DNA from: Bacteriovoracaceae bacterium
Lineage (GTDB): Bacteria > Bdellovibrionota > Bacteriovoracia > Bacteriovoracales > Bacteriovoracaceae
DNA length: 64,000 nucleotides
Direction: 5' to 3'
NCBI GenBank assembly: GCA_013141065.1
Contig: JABFRR010000014.1
Coordinates: forward strand, 1 to 64,000
In this document: positions 1 to 9,056 of the stretch, in pieces
Layout: each line of letters starts with the position of its first letter
How positions within the stretch are numbered: position 1 is the first letter of the stretch
Position numbers and translations under genes: made by a program
Notes under the pieces: generated by a model
The model's database searches: none
Seen by the model: only the letters and a program-made list of their open reading frames with translations
Told to the model about the DNA's origin: nothing

Positions 1-1271
1 ACTTCGCGATCGCTTTTTTCTCTATGGCGAATATTTTTTTCGACGTCCTGACGAAACTATTAATAAAGCGGTAGTTAACTTTGCAGATAAAAAAGCAACT
101 TATCGTCTCTTCAGTCACAAAATTTCTCGTCAGATAAAATATTATTTGAGCATCGTGAGTCTACTTCTTCGAGACTTCAAAATGAATCTGTAGCTTTGAT
201 GATTCATGATTCTAGCTTTTTTAGCTTCAATTCAAAAGATCTATAAAGGCTTAGGTAATATTGGTGGGAAAAGCTGAGATCAAGAGACTCATGGTTTTAT
301 TGGACATTATAGTTTAGCTGTAAATATCAATGATGTACCTCTAGGAGTATGGCCATCAACATGGAGTCGTGCATACGATGATATGTGGGAGAAAGAAAGT
401 GATCGTTGGGCAGAGGCAATTTTAGAAACAGAAAAGCATTGTCCTAAAGGCACAAAACTCATTCACGTCGCTGACAGGAGGCAGATCAGTTTGAAGTTCT
501 ATTTACTTTAATAAAAATAATAAAGATTTTATAATTAGATCCAAGCACGATCGAATAATCGAAAATGGAGATCATTATCTTCGCTGGCATTTGAACAAAG
601 AAAACTGATCATGAATTCAAAAATATTTCATACGAAGTTAAAAAGATGTGGATGCAATTGCAAAAGTACGGTGAGATAGAATTTTTTGATCCTAGCTTCA
701 AACTTAATGGACTTACTTCTGTAAAAAGAAAAGTGGTGTTAAATATATTAGAAATAAGTACGACTGGGGAAGTTGCAGAAAGATCGATTGCACTGGATCT
801 TGCTGACAAGTTTGCCATTGAAAAATTTTGGAGATGCTTCTAGAGTCATTGATTATTATAAGAAACGCTGGCACATTGAAAAAATTATTTTAAAATTTTA
901 AAAGATGGCGGATGCAAAGTTGAGAGAGCATCATTAAGAACATTTTGAGCGACTAGAAAAATATATCACATTATTTTCAGTTATTGCGTGGAGAATTTAT
1001 TACGTTAAACATTTAGCAGAAGCAGCTCAGATGAAGATTCAAGTCTTTCTTTTCAGAAGAAGAATCACTCGTTTTGAAAATAGAAAATAAGATATCTGAT
1101 GATCAAAGAATAACGATTAGAGAGGCTATACGATTTGTCGCTAAGATGGGGGGCTTTAATGGCCGTAAAAGCGACGGAGAGCCCGGGACGGTTAGTATTT
1201 GGCGAGGATTAATAAAGCTTGAAGCAAAAGTAGAAATGTTCAGATACCTCAAAGAAAAATATCAATTTTAA
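1..1271 (+). pseudogene. Decayed IS4-family (Tn5/IS50-like) transposase
   Basis: Fragments of one DDE transposase can be read by switching frames. They include an IHDSSFFSF block near 200, a block reading GHYSLAVNINDVPLGVWP near 300, an HVAD motif near 470 (compare the HVADREGD region of Tn5-type enzymes), YYKKRWHIEK near 855, and a C-terminal piece (1074-1271) with FVAKMGGFNGRKSDGEPG and a WRGL motif typical of this group. Many stops and frameshifts interrupt it, and the left end lies outside the window. No intact gene or clear terminal repeat is visible, so it is an old, inactive insertion sequence. Confidence 0.75.
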
Positions 1272-1482
1272 TTCTAATAAATCTTCCCGATACAACACCA
1301 ATCAATAAGTAATTTACAAACCGAGTAGCACCCTTTAAGAAGCGAATCAGTTAGTTTTATGATTTTTTAGCCAGTTATCCTCGCTGAGGCCGACCAATCT
1401 TTTTACACTTTATTTTCGACCATGTAATTATGGGGAAAAGTCAGGAAAAGGGCCTCTTGGCCTATGCTCTCCTGCTATTGTC

Positions 1483-2337
1483 ATGATTATGAAATATTTA
1501 TTGGTATCACTATTTTTATTAACTTCTTGTGGGGGGCCTTTTTCAAAAGACACTACCGAACTTAATTTTGTTAATAAAAGTAAAAAAGTCATTGAAGATC
1601 AACAAGCACTCAAAATTAAACGAGAAGCAGAAAAGCGTTTATTTGATCAACAGAAAATTCAGATGTGGAATGAAATAAACTTGGAAGCCAAAAATTCTTT
1701 TATGGTGATTAAACCACTTTTTGATAATAAATGTATGAATTGCCATGATTCAAATTTTAAACTTCCTCTCTATGGAAGACTCTTTGGAAAAATCAATCCA
1801 GTGAAAAAGCATCAAGATGATGGTCTAAAGGTACTTGATTACAGTGAAGGGTTTCCGTTTAAAGCATTGGGAAATCCACCACAAGTCGCTTTACTTAAAT
1901 CCATTCGTAGTGCTTTCATTGAACGAACTATGCCACTTAAGTCATTTACGAGTGTCTATCCGAAGAAAAAAATTAATTCTACAGATGAACAATTACTGCT
2001 CAACTGGATAGATCCTATTATTAAAAAATTTGAAGTTTATGAAAATAAATTCAATACAGTTGATGCAAGTATTCCGTCAAAGGCCCAAAGGATTTTAGAA
2101 TTAAGATGTTTTAGATGTCATGCTAATGGCAACGCTAAAGGCGGATTTGGAAATATGGAAAATACAACCGCACTTCTGAAGGGAAAGTATTTTGATGCAG
2201 ATAATTTTGAAAAATCAGAGTTGTTTCAATCAATTAATTCGGGTGAAATGCCACCGAGCCGCCTAGAAGCCTTAAGTGATGAAGAAATAAATTATGTACG
2301 CTCATGGTTAGAAATTGAATCAAAAAAAGTAAACTAA
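1483..2337 (+). CDS. Di-haem c-type cytochrome lipoprotein
   Basis: The 284-residue protein starts with a lipoprotein signal (lipobox LLTSC, lipidated Cys about residue 16). It carries two c-type haem attachment motifs, CMNCH at residues 84-88 and CFRCH at 209-213. Each is followed by a downstream MP motif (MPLKSF and MPPSRL) that could supply the axial Met, then by a Trp-containing helix (LLLNWID; YVRSWLE), the usual layout of small cytochrome c domains. It is therefore probably an electron carrier anchored to a membrane in the periplasm. A second in-frame ATG lies two codons downstream (1489); no good ribosome site picks between them. A secreted hypothetical protein follows after 20 bases and is likely co-transcribed. 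Redox partner unknown. Confidence 0.8.
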   Translation: MIMKYLLVSLFLLTSCGGPFSKDTTELNFVNKSKKVIEDQQALKIKREAEKRLFDQQKIQMWNEINLEAKNSFMVIKPLFDNKCMNCHDSNFKLPLYGRLFGKINPVKKHQDDGLKVLDYSEGFPFKALGNPPQVALLKSIRSAFIERTMPLKSFTSVYPKKKINSTDEQLLLNWIDPIIKKFEVYENKFNTVDASIPSKAQRILELRCFRCHANGNAKGGFGNMENTTALLKGKYFDADNFEKSELFQSINSGEMPPSRLEALSDEEINYVRSWLEIESKKVN

Positions 2338-2357
2338 TAATCTAGAAGGGACCTTTT

Positions 2358-2918
2358 ATGAAAATGACACTTTTTATGTTGATGATGAACTTTACAACTT
2401 ATTCATTTGCAGCCGAGCAAGTTAAATTGAGTGATGTAAATATTGTCATAAAGACTACTGAAGGATTATCAAAATTAGAAGATACTCTGAAGTACCCAGA
2501 AAGCTTACTTAAAAAATTTCAGCCCCAAGGAGCGAAGATTACTCATAAAAAAGTATCTCACAATACAGTCACATTTGTCGGGACAAAGACTTACATGATG
2601 ATGTCTCATTCCGTAACAGTGAAAGGAACTCTCGATTCTGTTGAGAGTAATATAGGCTGTAAGCAAAACGAAAATGGATATGATGTGGCCTTAAGTTTCG
2701 AAGGATCAGATTCATTAGTGTATGATAACTTTGAAAGTGTTCGATTAAAATTATGTGCAAAAGAAAATAATGAATCTCAATTGTATGCATCTCTTAGGCC
2801 CGTTTTGATTAAAGGTAGAGCCTATTCAGGACTGACTGGCCCTTTTGTACAGTCAATTATTGAAGCACAAATTAAGCCTTTGATAACTGCAGTTGAAAGT
2901 GAGATGCTCTCTAAGTAA
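2358..2918 (+). CDS. Secreted protein of unknown function
   Basis: The 186-residue protein is preceded by an AAGGGA ribosome site eight bases before the ATG. It has a signal peptide (MKMTLFMLMMNFTTYSFAA, cleavage probably after FAA). The mature part is polar, with alternating hydrophobic residues and no recognised motif. Two cysteines (in NIGCKQ and RLKLCAKE) could form one disulfide. It lies 20 bases after the di-haem lipoprotein and probably shares its transcript, so a role in the same periplasmic process is possible but unproven. It is convergent with the photolyase gene, only five bases away. I do not recognise a family. Confidence 0.65.
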   Translation: MKMTLFMLMMNFTTYSFAAEQVKLSDVNIVIKTTEGLSKLEDTLKYPESLLKKFQPQGAKITHKKVSHNTVTFVGTKTYMMMSHSVTVKGTLDSVESNIGCKQNENGYDVALSFEGSDSLVYDNFESVRLKLCAKENNESQLYASLRPVLIKGRAYSGLTGPFVQSIIEAQIKPLITAVESEMLSK

Positions 2919-2923
2919 AATCC

Positions 2924-4372
2924 TTAAATTCTTCTGACATGTCGTTTTAAAATTTTTTGCGAATGACTTTTTGATGACATGCCATTTTTAATTGCCCAAA
3001 GTTTTTCTCTCGCTTCGCGACTTTTTTCGATATGATCGACTATTCGCTTTGGATAATTTTTTCCCAATTTAAAATCAAATGCAGCCTCTTCGATTGGAGT
3101 GATTTCCCAAGGATGATGAATTAAGTGTAGTGGTAATTCCGCTAATTCTGGAACCCACTCCTTTATAAATTGAGCATCTGAGTCTTTTTCTTCTGATTGT
3201 TTGACGGGGTTATAGATGCGAATGGTATTTATTCCCGTTACACCTGCTTGCATTTGAAATTGTGGGTAGTGAATACCAGGCTCATAATCTAGAAACTGGC
3301 GAGCTAAAAAACGGGCCCCATCAATCCACGGCAGCCATAAATGGTGTGTAAGAAATGAAACAACCATCGCTCGCATCCTAAAATTGAGGTAGCCAGTTTT
3401 CACCACACACCTCATACATGCATCTACTAATGGGTAACCAGTCATTCCTTTCTTCCAAGCTTTAAAATAATCTTTATTCATTTTATTTCTGACATGATTA
3501 AAAGCTGGATTGAGATTTTGAGTTTCCATTTCTATTTGCATCTCAAATTTTTGAATAAAATGACAATGCCATTTTAAGCGCGATTGAAATTGTAAAATAT
3601 TTTTCATTGCAGGAGCATCTTTTTTCAAAGCTTCAACGGCCTGATAAACTTGACGAATACTTAGGTTTCCCCAGGCAATATGAGGTGAGAGGCGACTACA
3701 TGTATATCGGCCTTGAGCGGGCTTGGAAATATTTTTTAGGTAATCAAATAGCCTACCGTCGCTAAATTGTTCCAAGAGCTTTAACGCTTCTGATTCACCG
3801 CCAATTTGCATAAAAGGATCTTCTGCTGTTATGTCTGAAGATAAACTGAGTCCTTTATGTTGTGAGTAAAATTCAATAGGCAATTTCATAAATAAGTCGG
3901 GACTTATGTTGTTGTCGACACATTTTAATTTCATATGACGAAACCAGGCATGATCCCATCCATCACGATTTTTGGCACCCCGAATTACACCATTATTTTG
4001 AAATTCCTTCCAAACTATCTTTTTTTTATGACAATAATCTTTGAATAAGAGATCGCGGTCATAACTCAACTGAACACCTGTTTCCTGATGAGAAAAAACA
4101 TGTTTTATATCATAGATCTTGCTTAACTCTTCAAACGTTTCTATGACCTCTCGGTGAAACGGATAAATGAGCATTCCTTTATTTTGTAAATCTTCCATGC
4201 TCTGATGAATAAATCTCCAATGACGTATATCAAAATCGTAATGATGAGACATGCTGGGTTCAAAAAAAGTTACGACGAGCAGTGGTCGTGAGCTTTCGAG
4301 TGCTGTTTTTAGCGCAACATTATCGAGTGTTCGAAAATCTCTTTTAAGCCAAAGAATATTAATTTTATCCAT
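2924..4372 (-). CDS. Cryptochrome/photolyase family flavoprotein
   Basis: The 482-residue protein has the two domains of the family. The N-terminal Rossmann-like antenna domain begins [18 protein letters not shown]. The C-terminal FAD-binding helical domain includes [54 protein letters not shown] and the [16 protein letters not shown] stretch. Family members use reduced FAD and blue light to split UV-induced pyrimidine dimers; some are cryptochrome photoreceptors instead. The W/N pattern suits a DNA-repair enzyme, but I cannot separate CPD repair from 6-4 repair or signalling by eye. The basic C-terminus ends KRHVRRI. It is divergent from the PhnA-like gene and appears to be a single-gene unit. 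Confidence 0.88.
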   Translation of the reverse strand: MDKINILWLKRDFRTLDNVALKTALESSRPLLVVTFFEPSMSHHYDFDIRHWRFIHQSMEDLQNKGMLIYPFHREVIETFEELSKIYDIKHVFSHQETGVQLSYDRDLLFKDYCHKKKIVWKEFQNNGVIRGAKNRDGWDHAWFRHMKLKCVDNNISPDLFMKLPIEFYSQHKGLSLSSDITAEDPFMQIGGESEALKLLEQFSDGRLFDYLKNISKPAQGRYTCSRLSPHIAWGNLSIRQVYQAVEALKKDAPAMKNILQFQSRLKWHCHFIQKFEMQIEMETQNLNPAFNHVRNKMNKDYFKAWKKGMTGYPLVDACMRCVVKTGYLNFRMRAMVVSFLTHHLWLPWIDGARFLARQFLDYEPGIHYPQFQMQAGVTGINTIRIYNPVKQSEEKDSDAQFIKEWVPELAELPLHLIHHPWEITPIEEAAFDFKLGKNYPKRIVDHIEKSREAREKLWAIKNGMSSKSHSQKILKRHVRRI

Positions 4373-4491
4373 CTAGTCATTTTATTCTTCTTCAGAGACT
4401 AATGCGAGAGAGTCTATGGCTTGTCTAAAAGACCTGGTCAAATATGCACTCATATGCTATTTTTTATTCTCAAATTCAATCAGGATAATTT

Positions 4492-5076
4492 ATGTCTTTA
4501 GAAACTCTTCTGGATAAACGCTCTAGTTGCAGATGTGAACTTTGTTCCTCCGAAGAGGGATTGAGTGTTTACAACACCACATCAGAGTCAGCGAATGGAA
4601 AAAACTCACTACTAGTTTGCCAAATTTGTAAAAAGCAAATTATCGGAGATTTACCCTTGGACTCTAATCACTGGCGTTCCTTAGGTGAAAGTATGTGGAG
4701 TGAATTTCCTGCTGTGCAAGTAATGGCCTATCGATTACTTACACAATTAAATCAAGAAGCATGGGCCCGAGATTTATTAGATCAACTTTTTTTAGAAGAT
4801 GAAGTTCTTCTTTGGGCAAAGTCGGGTCTCGTTCTTCAAAGTAGTGAGTCAGATAATGTTAAGCCGACTAAAGATAGCAATGGGAATGTTCTAAACGATG
4901 GTGACTCAGTTACACTCATAAAAGACCTAGAGGTCAAAGGTGCTAACTTCACTGCCAAAAGAGGAACGCTTGTTAAAAATATTTCTCTGACTTCAAATCC
5001 AGAACACATTGAAGGCCGAGTTAATGGTACACAAATTGTTCTTCTCACATGTTTCCTAAAAAAGGTCATAGGTTAA
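4492..5076 (+). CDS. PhnA/YjdM-like zinc-ribbon protein
   Basis: The 194-residue protein has an N-terminal zinc ribbon (CELC near residue 15 and CQIC near 42) and a C-terminal PhnA domain. That domain shows the typical DSNGNVLNDGDSVTLIKDLEVKG pattern and a KRGTLVKNI strand. The family was named for alkylphosphonate use, but most members, including YjdM, have no established reaction, so the name should not be read as function. The middle part (residues 60-110) is helical. A short AT-rich divergent region separates it from the photolyase gene; the ATG is preceded by AGGA. It appears to be a single-gene unit followed by an inverted repeat. Confidence 0.8.
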   Translation: MSLETLLDKRSSCRCELCSSEEGLSVYNTTSESANGKNSLLVCQICKKQIIGDLPLDSNHWRSLGESMWSEFPAVQVMAYRLLTQLNQEAWARDLLDQLFLEDEVLLWAKSGLVLQSSESDNVKPTKDSNGNVLNDGDSVTLIKDLEVKGANFTAKRGTLVKNISLTSNPEHIEGRVNGTQIVLLTCFLKKVIG

Positions 5077-5093
5077 TAGTTCTATTGTCACTT

Positions 5094-5127
5094 ACAAGTG
5101 TATAAATTTATTAAATAATACACTTGT
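5094..5127. promoter_or_regulatory. Perfect inverted repeat upstream of the DUF4266-ApbE operon
   Basis: ACAAGTGTAT at 5094-5103 is perfectly repeated inverted as ATACACTTGT at 5118-5127 around a 14-base AT-rich loop. No T-run follows, so it is a weak terminator candidate for the PhnA-like gene. It could equally be an operator for the downstream operon, whose likely promoter lies just after it; CTTTATAAAG, a second short palindrome, sits near 5178. Confidence 0.4.
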
Positions 5128-5250
5128 GAGATTGATCAAAGTAACAAGTCTCCATAAAATTATCTCAAGCATTGACCCTTTATAAAGGATCTCTTAATGA
5201 GCGCCGCACAAGTTCAAAAGCACACAATAACGATTTATTTGAGGTATTTG

Positions 5251-5451
5251 ATGAGGTATTCATTTTTTATTTTGTTACTATTTTCCGGGTGTGCCAATGT
5301 CGCACAAATTGATCGCGGTTTATTGGCCAAGAGAATCATGCAACTCGATCCTCATCCAGAAGAAACAATTTTCCAAGACGAAGTTCGTGCTTTTAGAGAA
5401 GGTGCTATTGGTGGCGGAAGAGCGGTAGGAGGTGGTTGTGGTTGCAATTAA
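5251..5451 (+). CDS. Small DUF4266 lipoprotein with GGGCGCN C-terminus
   Basis: I chose the ATG at 5251 (66 residues), because GAGGT lies five bases upstream and the signal peptide then has normal form. An upstream ATG at 5197 would add 18 residues in front of it. The lipobox is LLLFSGC, so the mature protein is only about 50 residues and should be lipid-anchored in the envelope. It ends in a glycine-rich tail, AIGGGRAVGGGCGCN, with two cysteines, characteristic of DUF4266. The coding sequence of this tail contains the AGGAGG that serves as ribosome site for the overlapping DUF3570 gene, so the two are translationally coupled. Its function is unknown; a partner role for the barrel is likely. 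Confidence 0.8.
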   Translation: MRYSFFILLLFSGCANVAQIDRGLLAKRIMQLDPHPEETIFQDEVRAFREGAIGGGRAVGGGCGCN

Positions 5452-6604
5452 GTTTAAGCAAATAATAATAGTTGTACTATTGCTATGCCTAAGTGCTCAT
5501 AACGCATTTGCTGAAATGATGGAGAAAGGGAAAACAAAAGTTAAAACTCTATTTAATTTTTATAATCAAAATTCCAAAGGTGGAAAACAGGTATTTGATA
5601 ATTCTGGAAATGAAAATGTCACCGTCGTTGAACCTCAAATTTTTATTAAGCATCAAATTAATGAAAATACTGAAATCAATGCAAATTTTGTTCTTGATAC
5701 ATGGACGGCAGAATCAGATACCATTTTGGACGGAAAAACTGGTGCGAGCGGAGATGATGAAGGTATTACCGGACAGGCAAGGTTTGCTCCTAATGTCGGA
5801 GTGAGAAAAGAAATTGGAAAGACGAGCTTGGGGCTTAATCTTGGTTTTTCCTCTGAATATGATTACACTTCAAAAAATATTTCTTTTAACATCGATCGCA
5901 CATTTGCAGAGGATAATTTTGCACTTGGATTTTCGGTGCAAAAGTATCTTGATGAAGTCAAACTTTTTAATGATGTGACACCTCCAGCTGGTGCTCGTAT
6001 GGTGACACACAAAAGAAATATTACGGCCTACACACTTGGAGCCTCTCAAATTTTGTCACGAAGTGATTTAGTTGAGTTCGGCATGACTTATGCTGAAACG
6101 AGTGGCAGGCTCGAATCGACTGCAGGGACTGTGAGTATCAACGGAGTAAGGGAGTTAGAAGTTCTACCTGGACTACGACAAAGAAAAGCTCTATTTGGAA
6201 AATGGGTTCATGCACTTTCGGATGAAATGTCTTTAAATTTAAGTTATAGAAATTATTTTGACGACTGGGGAGGACATGCAGACACCATTCGAGCAGCTTA
6301 CTTAGTATCGATGAGAGAAGAGCAAGATTATATAGAATTCGCTTTACGTTACCATTCTCAAAAAGCAGTCGATTACTACAAAGATCAATTTGCAGCGAAC
6401 GAAAAATACATGACTAGTGATTCTGATATGGCAAAGTTCAATTCAATTGAATCGAGTGTACATTATTCCAGAAACATGGGTGAAAAAAAATGGTTTGGAT
6501 TTGAAATTGAAGAATCAGAATGGACAAATTCACTAACCTATGGCCACCGCAATACAGGCATGGGTTATGCTTATCTTCAAACTGCATTCGCTATAAAGTT
6601 TTAG
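5438..6604 (+). CDS. DUF3570 outer-membrane barrel with a flavinylation-like motif
   Basis: The frame opens at GTG 5432, but GTG 5438 is better placed five bases after AGGAGG (5427-5432). A signal peptide (IIIVVLLLCLSAHNAFA) precedes a region of alternating polar and hydrophobic strands ending in Phe (AYLQTAFAIKF), the usual end of an outer-membrane beta barrel. About residues 98-104 read D-G-K-T-G-A-S, which matches the D-x-x-(S/T)-G-A-(T/S) consensus at which ApbE attaches FMN through a phosphodiester bond. An ApbE gene lies two genes downstream in the same operon. The inference is that this barrel, or its periplasmic loop, carries covalent FMN. The gene overlaps DUF4266 upstream and is ten bases from the thioredoxin-like gene. 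Confidence 0.78.
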   Translation: MVAIKFKQIIIVVLLLCLSAHNAFAEMMEKGKTKVKTLFNFYNQNSKGGKQVFDNSGNENVTVVEPQIFIKHQINENTEINANFVLDTWTAESDTILDGKTGASGDDEGITGQARFAPNVGVRKEIGKTSLGLNLGFSSEYDYTSKNISFNIDRTFAEDNFALGFSVQKYLDEVKLFNDVTPPAGARMVTHKRNITAYTLGASQILSRSDLVEFGMTYAETSGRLESTAGTVSINGVRELEVLPGLRQRKALFGKWVHALSDEMSLNLSYRNYFDDWGGHADTIRAAYLVSMREEQDYIEFALRYHSQKAVDYYKDQFAANEKYMTSDSDMAKFNSIESSVHYSRNMGEKKWFGFEIEESEWTNSLTYGHRNTGMGYAYLQTAFAIKF

Positions 6605-6614
6605 GAGTTTATTA

Positions 6615-7055
6615 ATGAAAAAAATATTGATTATATTTTGTGTTGTTATTTCCGCTGTCAATAATTCTGCTTTTGCAGAAAAGTTGCCAGATTTTACACT
6701 TTCAATATTTGAAAAAAATGAAAATTTTGTTTTATCAAAAGAAATCCAGGGAAAAAAAGTGCTAATTAATTTCTGGGCGACATGGTGTACGTCTTGTATT
6801 CACGAAATTCCACTTTTAGAATCCCTCAAAGAAAAATATAAAGATGATGTTCAGTTTATTGCTATCAATGCTGGTGAAAAAAATCATCTGGTTAATCGTT
6901 TTTTAAAAAAGTATAAATTTAGTTACAAACAACTCATGGATAATGATCGAACACTTTCTAAAGCATTAGGTGTAGAGTCATTGCCAGTCACTATTGTCAT
7001 TGATCAAAATCTAAATATTCTTTATCGGGACGTTGTTCCCCCAAAATCATTATGA
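6615..7055 (+). CDS. TlpA/ResA-like periplasmic thioredoxin
   Basis: The 146-residue protein has a signal peptide (ending NNSAFA) followed by a thioredoxin fold. The active site is WATWCTSC with Cys at residues 58 and 61, and the cis-proline loop is SLPVTIV near residue 121. Proteins of this group reduce disulfides in exported partners. Here the evident candidate is the cysteine pair in the C-terminal tail of the DUF4266 lipoprotein encoded in the same operon. The C-terminus is short: it stops soon after the last strand (IDQNLNILYRD), within the ATGA overlap that starts apbE. SD-like AGGAG lies before the ATG at 6615. Confidence 0.85.
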   Translation: MKKILIIFCVVISAVNNSAFAEKLPDFTLSIFEKNENFVLSKEIQGKKVLINFWATWCTSCIHEIPLLESLKEKYKDDVQFIAINAGEKNHLVNRFLKKYKFSYKQLMDNDRTLSKALGVESLPVTIVIDQNLNILYRDVVPPKSL

Positions 7056-8011
7056 GTTCAACTAAATGTAAAGAGACTATTAAAGCGATGGGGGGAGAGT
7101 TCCAGTGGAGCTGCTTTCCTCAGACATATTTATCTAAAAAAGATGTAGAGTTAATTTTTGATCAGGCCCGTGCTGAAGTGAAAAGAATAGAAGATAAATT
7201 TACAGATTTTAAACCTAGTTATTTTAATCGAATTAATGAAATGGCCGGAATATCTCCTGTTCAGGTTGACTTAGAAACAATTACACTAATTAAAAAAGCT
7301 CGTGAATTTTCTGATTTTTCAGACGGTATTTTTGACATAAGTTTTGCGAGTGTTGGACATCTCTGGCGTCAGGCTAAAGATAAAGGAAATATTTTAGATA
7401 AAGAAATCATTAAATCTCAACTAAAATTCATCAATTACAAAGAAGTTATCATTGACGAAGAAAAACTTACAGTTTTTTTACCTTTTGTTCAAATGCGTAT
7501 AGGTCTTGGCGGGATAGGAAAAGGTTATGCAGTTGATCGAGTCTATGATCTTTTTTTAAAACAGGGATTAACTAATTTCATGGTGAATGGAGCTGGTGAC
7601 ATCCGGGTTCATAGTCGTGCAGATGCTCCGAGGCAATGGCGTGTGTCTGTGAGAAACCCACTTTCAAAAGATCCTAGTAAGTCAGTGGGAGTTATTCAAC
7701 TCTCAGACGGTGCAATAGCATCTTCTGGTGGCTATATTCACAATGTGAAGGGCGATCAATTTAATCATCATATCATCCATCCCAAAACTGGTGTCTCAGC
7801 TCCTAGTGTGATTGCCAGTACAGTGCTTGCTGAAAATGCCATTGTGGCAGATGTGACTGCTACAATTCTCATGAATCTCTCAGGTCTCGATTCAGTTAAA
7901 TACTTAGATAAGATGAATCTCAACGGCTTTGTTTATGAAGCAGATGGAAAATGTTATTTATCTAAAAAATCTTTAATGAATTTTGGCATGCCTTTAGAAG
8001 TAAGAGCATAA
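7052..8011 (+). CDS. apbE: FAD:protein FMN transferase (ApbE family)
   Basis: The 319-residue protein carries the family hallmarks: GLGGIGKGYAVDRV near residue 150, VNGAGDIRVHS near 180, SDGAIASSGGY near 220, and HHIIHPKTGVSAPS near 245. ApbE enzymes move FMN from FAD to a Ser or Thr of a target protein, using magnesium. The target here is probably the DUF3570 protein of the same operon. Oddly, the N-terminus (MSSTKCKETIKAMGG) shows no signal peptide or lipobox, whereas most ApbE proteins that act on exported targets have one. It may act in the cytoplasm before export or depend on another route. The start overlaps the TlpA-like stop (ATGA). The 3' end overlaps the convergent membrane-protein gene by 58 bases. 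Confidence 0.9.
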   Translation: MSSTKCKETIKAMGGEFQWSCFPQTYLSKKDVELIFDQARAEVKRIEDKFTDFKPSYFNRINEMAGISPVQVDLETITLIKKAREFSDFSDGIFDISFASVGHLWRQAKDKGNILDKEIIKSQLKFINYKEVIIDEEKLTVFLPFVQMRIGLGGIGKGYAVDRVYDLFLKQGLTNFMVNGAGDIRVHSRADAPRQWRVSVRNPLSKDPSKSVGVIQLSDGAIASSGGYIHNVKGDQFNHHIIHPKTGVSAPSVIASTVLAENAIVADVTATILMNLSGLDSVKYLDKMNLNGFVYEADGKCYLSKKSLMNFGMPLEVRA

Positions 8012-8358
8012 ATTAAGCCAGTTGCCATAAAGGCCATCAAGCCCAAAGATCCACCGAGAAAATTGACTTTTTGATGAACGACAAAAAATAATAAAAGATA
8101 GACGATTGAAATCCAAAATAGGGACTTATGGTTAACTATTTTAGGGTCACTCATACCAACAAAGCTGGCCCCTAAAAAAAGCGACCTCAGCGGAGTATTT
8201 TCAGGAAATTGAATTTGAGAAAGTATAAAGAAAAATAAGAGGTTTAAGGCACAAGCACTACGTATTTTTCCTAAATGGCGATGTGGAGCAAGCCAATAAG
8301 TCCCAAATGCACCCAAGAATACCGAGAATAAATAAGTGCATAAATCAAATAAACTCAT
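7954..8358 (-). CDS. Small polytopic membrane protein, paralogue of its upstream neighbour
   Basis: I place the start at 8358, because this ATG overlaps the TGA of the upstream gene (ATGA); the open frame continues to 8406. The resulting protein of about 134 residues has four or five hydrophobic segments. Its FLGGSLGLMAFMATGLIY stretch resembles FGGKLGFISFLSCLLFH of the upstream protein, and FLGASFVGMS resembles FIAAFAGTS, so the two genes look like a tandem duplication that forms a heteromeric membrane protein. I do not recognise the family. The last 58 bases are antisense to the end of apbE. Confidence 0.6.
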   Translation of the reverse strand: MSLFDLCTYLFSVFLGAFGTYWLAPHRHLGKIRSACALNLLFFFILSQIQFPENTPLRSLFLGASFVGMSDPKIVNHKSLFWISIVYLLLFFVVHQKVNFLGGSLGLMAFMATGLIYALTSKGMPKFIKDFLDK

Positions 8359-8732
8359 GGCAGGGCCTTTATGAGCAAAAGGTTTATGAAATGAAATAAG
8401 AGACATGATAAAAAGGAAATAAAGCCAAGCTTTCCTCCAAATCCAATGAACATTTTTTTTAGCTTTAAAAAGAGAAAAACAATGAAGAGTGGAATCAACA
8501 TAATTAAAATATGTATTTTAATTATGCCAAAATTTGATGTTCCTGCAAATGCCGCAATAAAGATGAGCGCGTGAATGTCGCCCTTTTCAATTTTTCCTTG
8601 ATGAGAGTAAAAAGTTCCTAAGAAGCCAATACCTGAAATAACAAGAACGGATGACCAGGCCAATTGATGGGTGAGAAAGTCACTTAGTATAAATGCAAGA
8701 TAAGTTATTAGGATAAGGAAGACATTAGGCAT
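8355..8732 (-). CDS. Small polytopic membrane protein of unknown family
   Basis: This 125-residue protein is almost entirely hydrophobic, with four predicted membrane segments and a short GKIEKGD loop between them. It overlaps the next gene by four bases (ATGA), so both are translated together. Similar glycine-containing motifs in the two products (FGGKLG here, LGGSLG there) indicate common ancestry. Paired small membrane proteins of this kind often form antiparallel transporters, but nothing in the sequence fixes a substrate. It is divergent from the small secreted protein gene at 8831. Confidence 0.6.
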   Translation of the reverse strand: MPNVFLILITYLAFILSDFLTHQLAWSSVLVISGIGFLGTFYSHQGKIEKGDIHALIFIAAFAGTSNFGIIKIHILIMLIPLFIVFLFLKLKKMFIGFGGKLGFISFLSCLLFHFINLLLIKALP

Positions 8733-8830
8733 AGACAGTCGATTGTAAGATCATTTGATAATTATATACTAGTACATCAGTATGAATTTATTCTACATCT
8801 AGATAAACGCACGTCAAGATGAGAGGCCCT

Positions 8831-9049
8831 ATGAAAAAATTTGTTTTTATTTTGTTTTTAAGCCTGGCTTCTAATGCTCATTGCCTTGAGGTGATAAAGC
8901 CAGTCTTTAAGCCAAACATTATTTTAAAAATAGTCAGAGCAATCCCAGAAGGGTTTGAAACGTACGCTCTTACTAACAGTAATGGTCGTGAAATGACTTT
9001 AGTGTGTGCTCACAACCGGGTTTATGAAAATATACTGCTCATGATTTAA
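8831..9049 (+). CDS. Small secreted protein of unknown function
   Basis: The 72-residue product from the ATG at 8831 (GAGG just upstream) has a signal peptide (FVFILFLSLASNAHC). The mature region of about 54 residues is without known motif. The stop codon lies eight bases before the left end of the IS5 insertion, so the gene appears complete although any downstream gene or terminator has been separated from it. An earlier in-frame ATG at 8819 would add four residues and is less likely. No family recognised. Confidence 0.5.
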   Translation: MKKFVFILFLSLASNAHCLEVIKPVFKPNIILKIVRAIPEGFETYALTNSNGREMTLVCAHNRVYENILLMI

Positions 9050-9056
9050 TTTTCTA

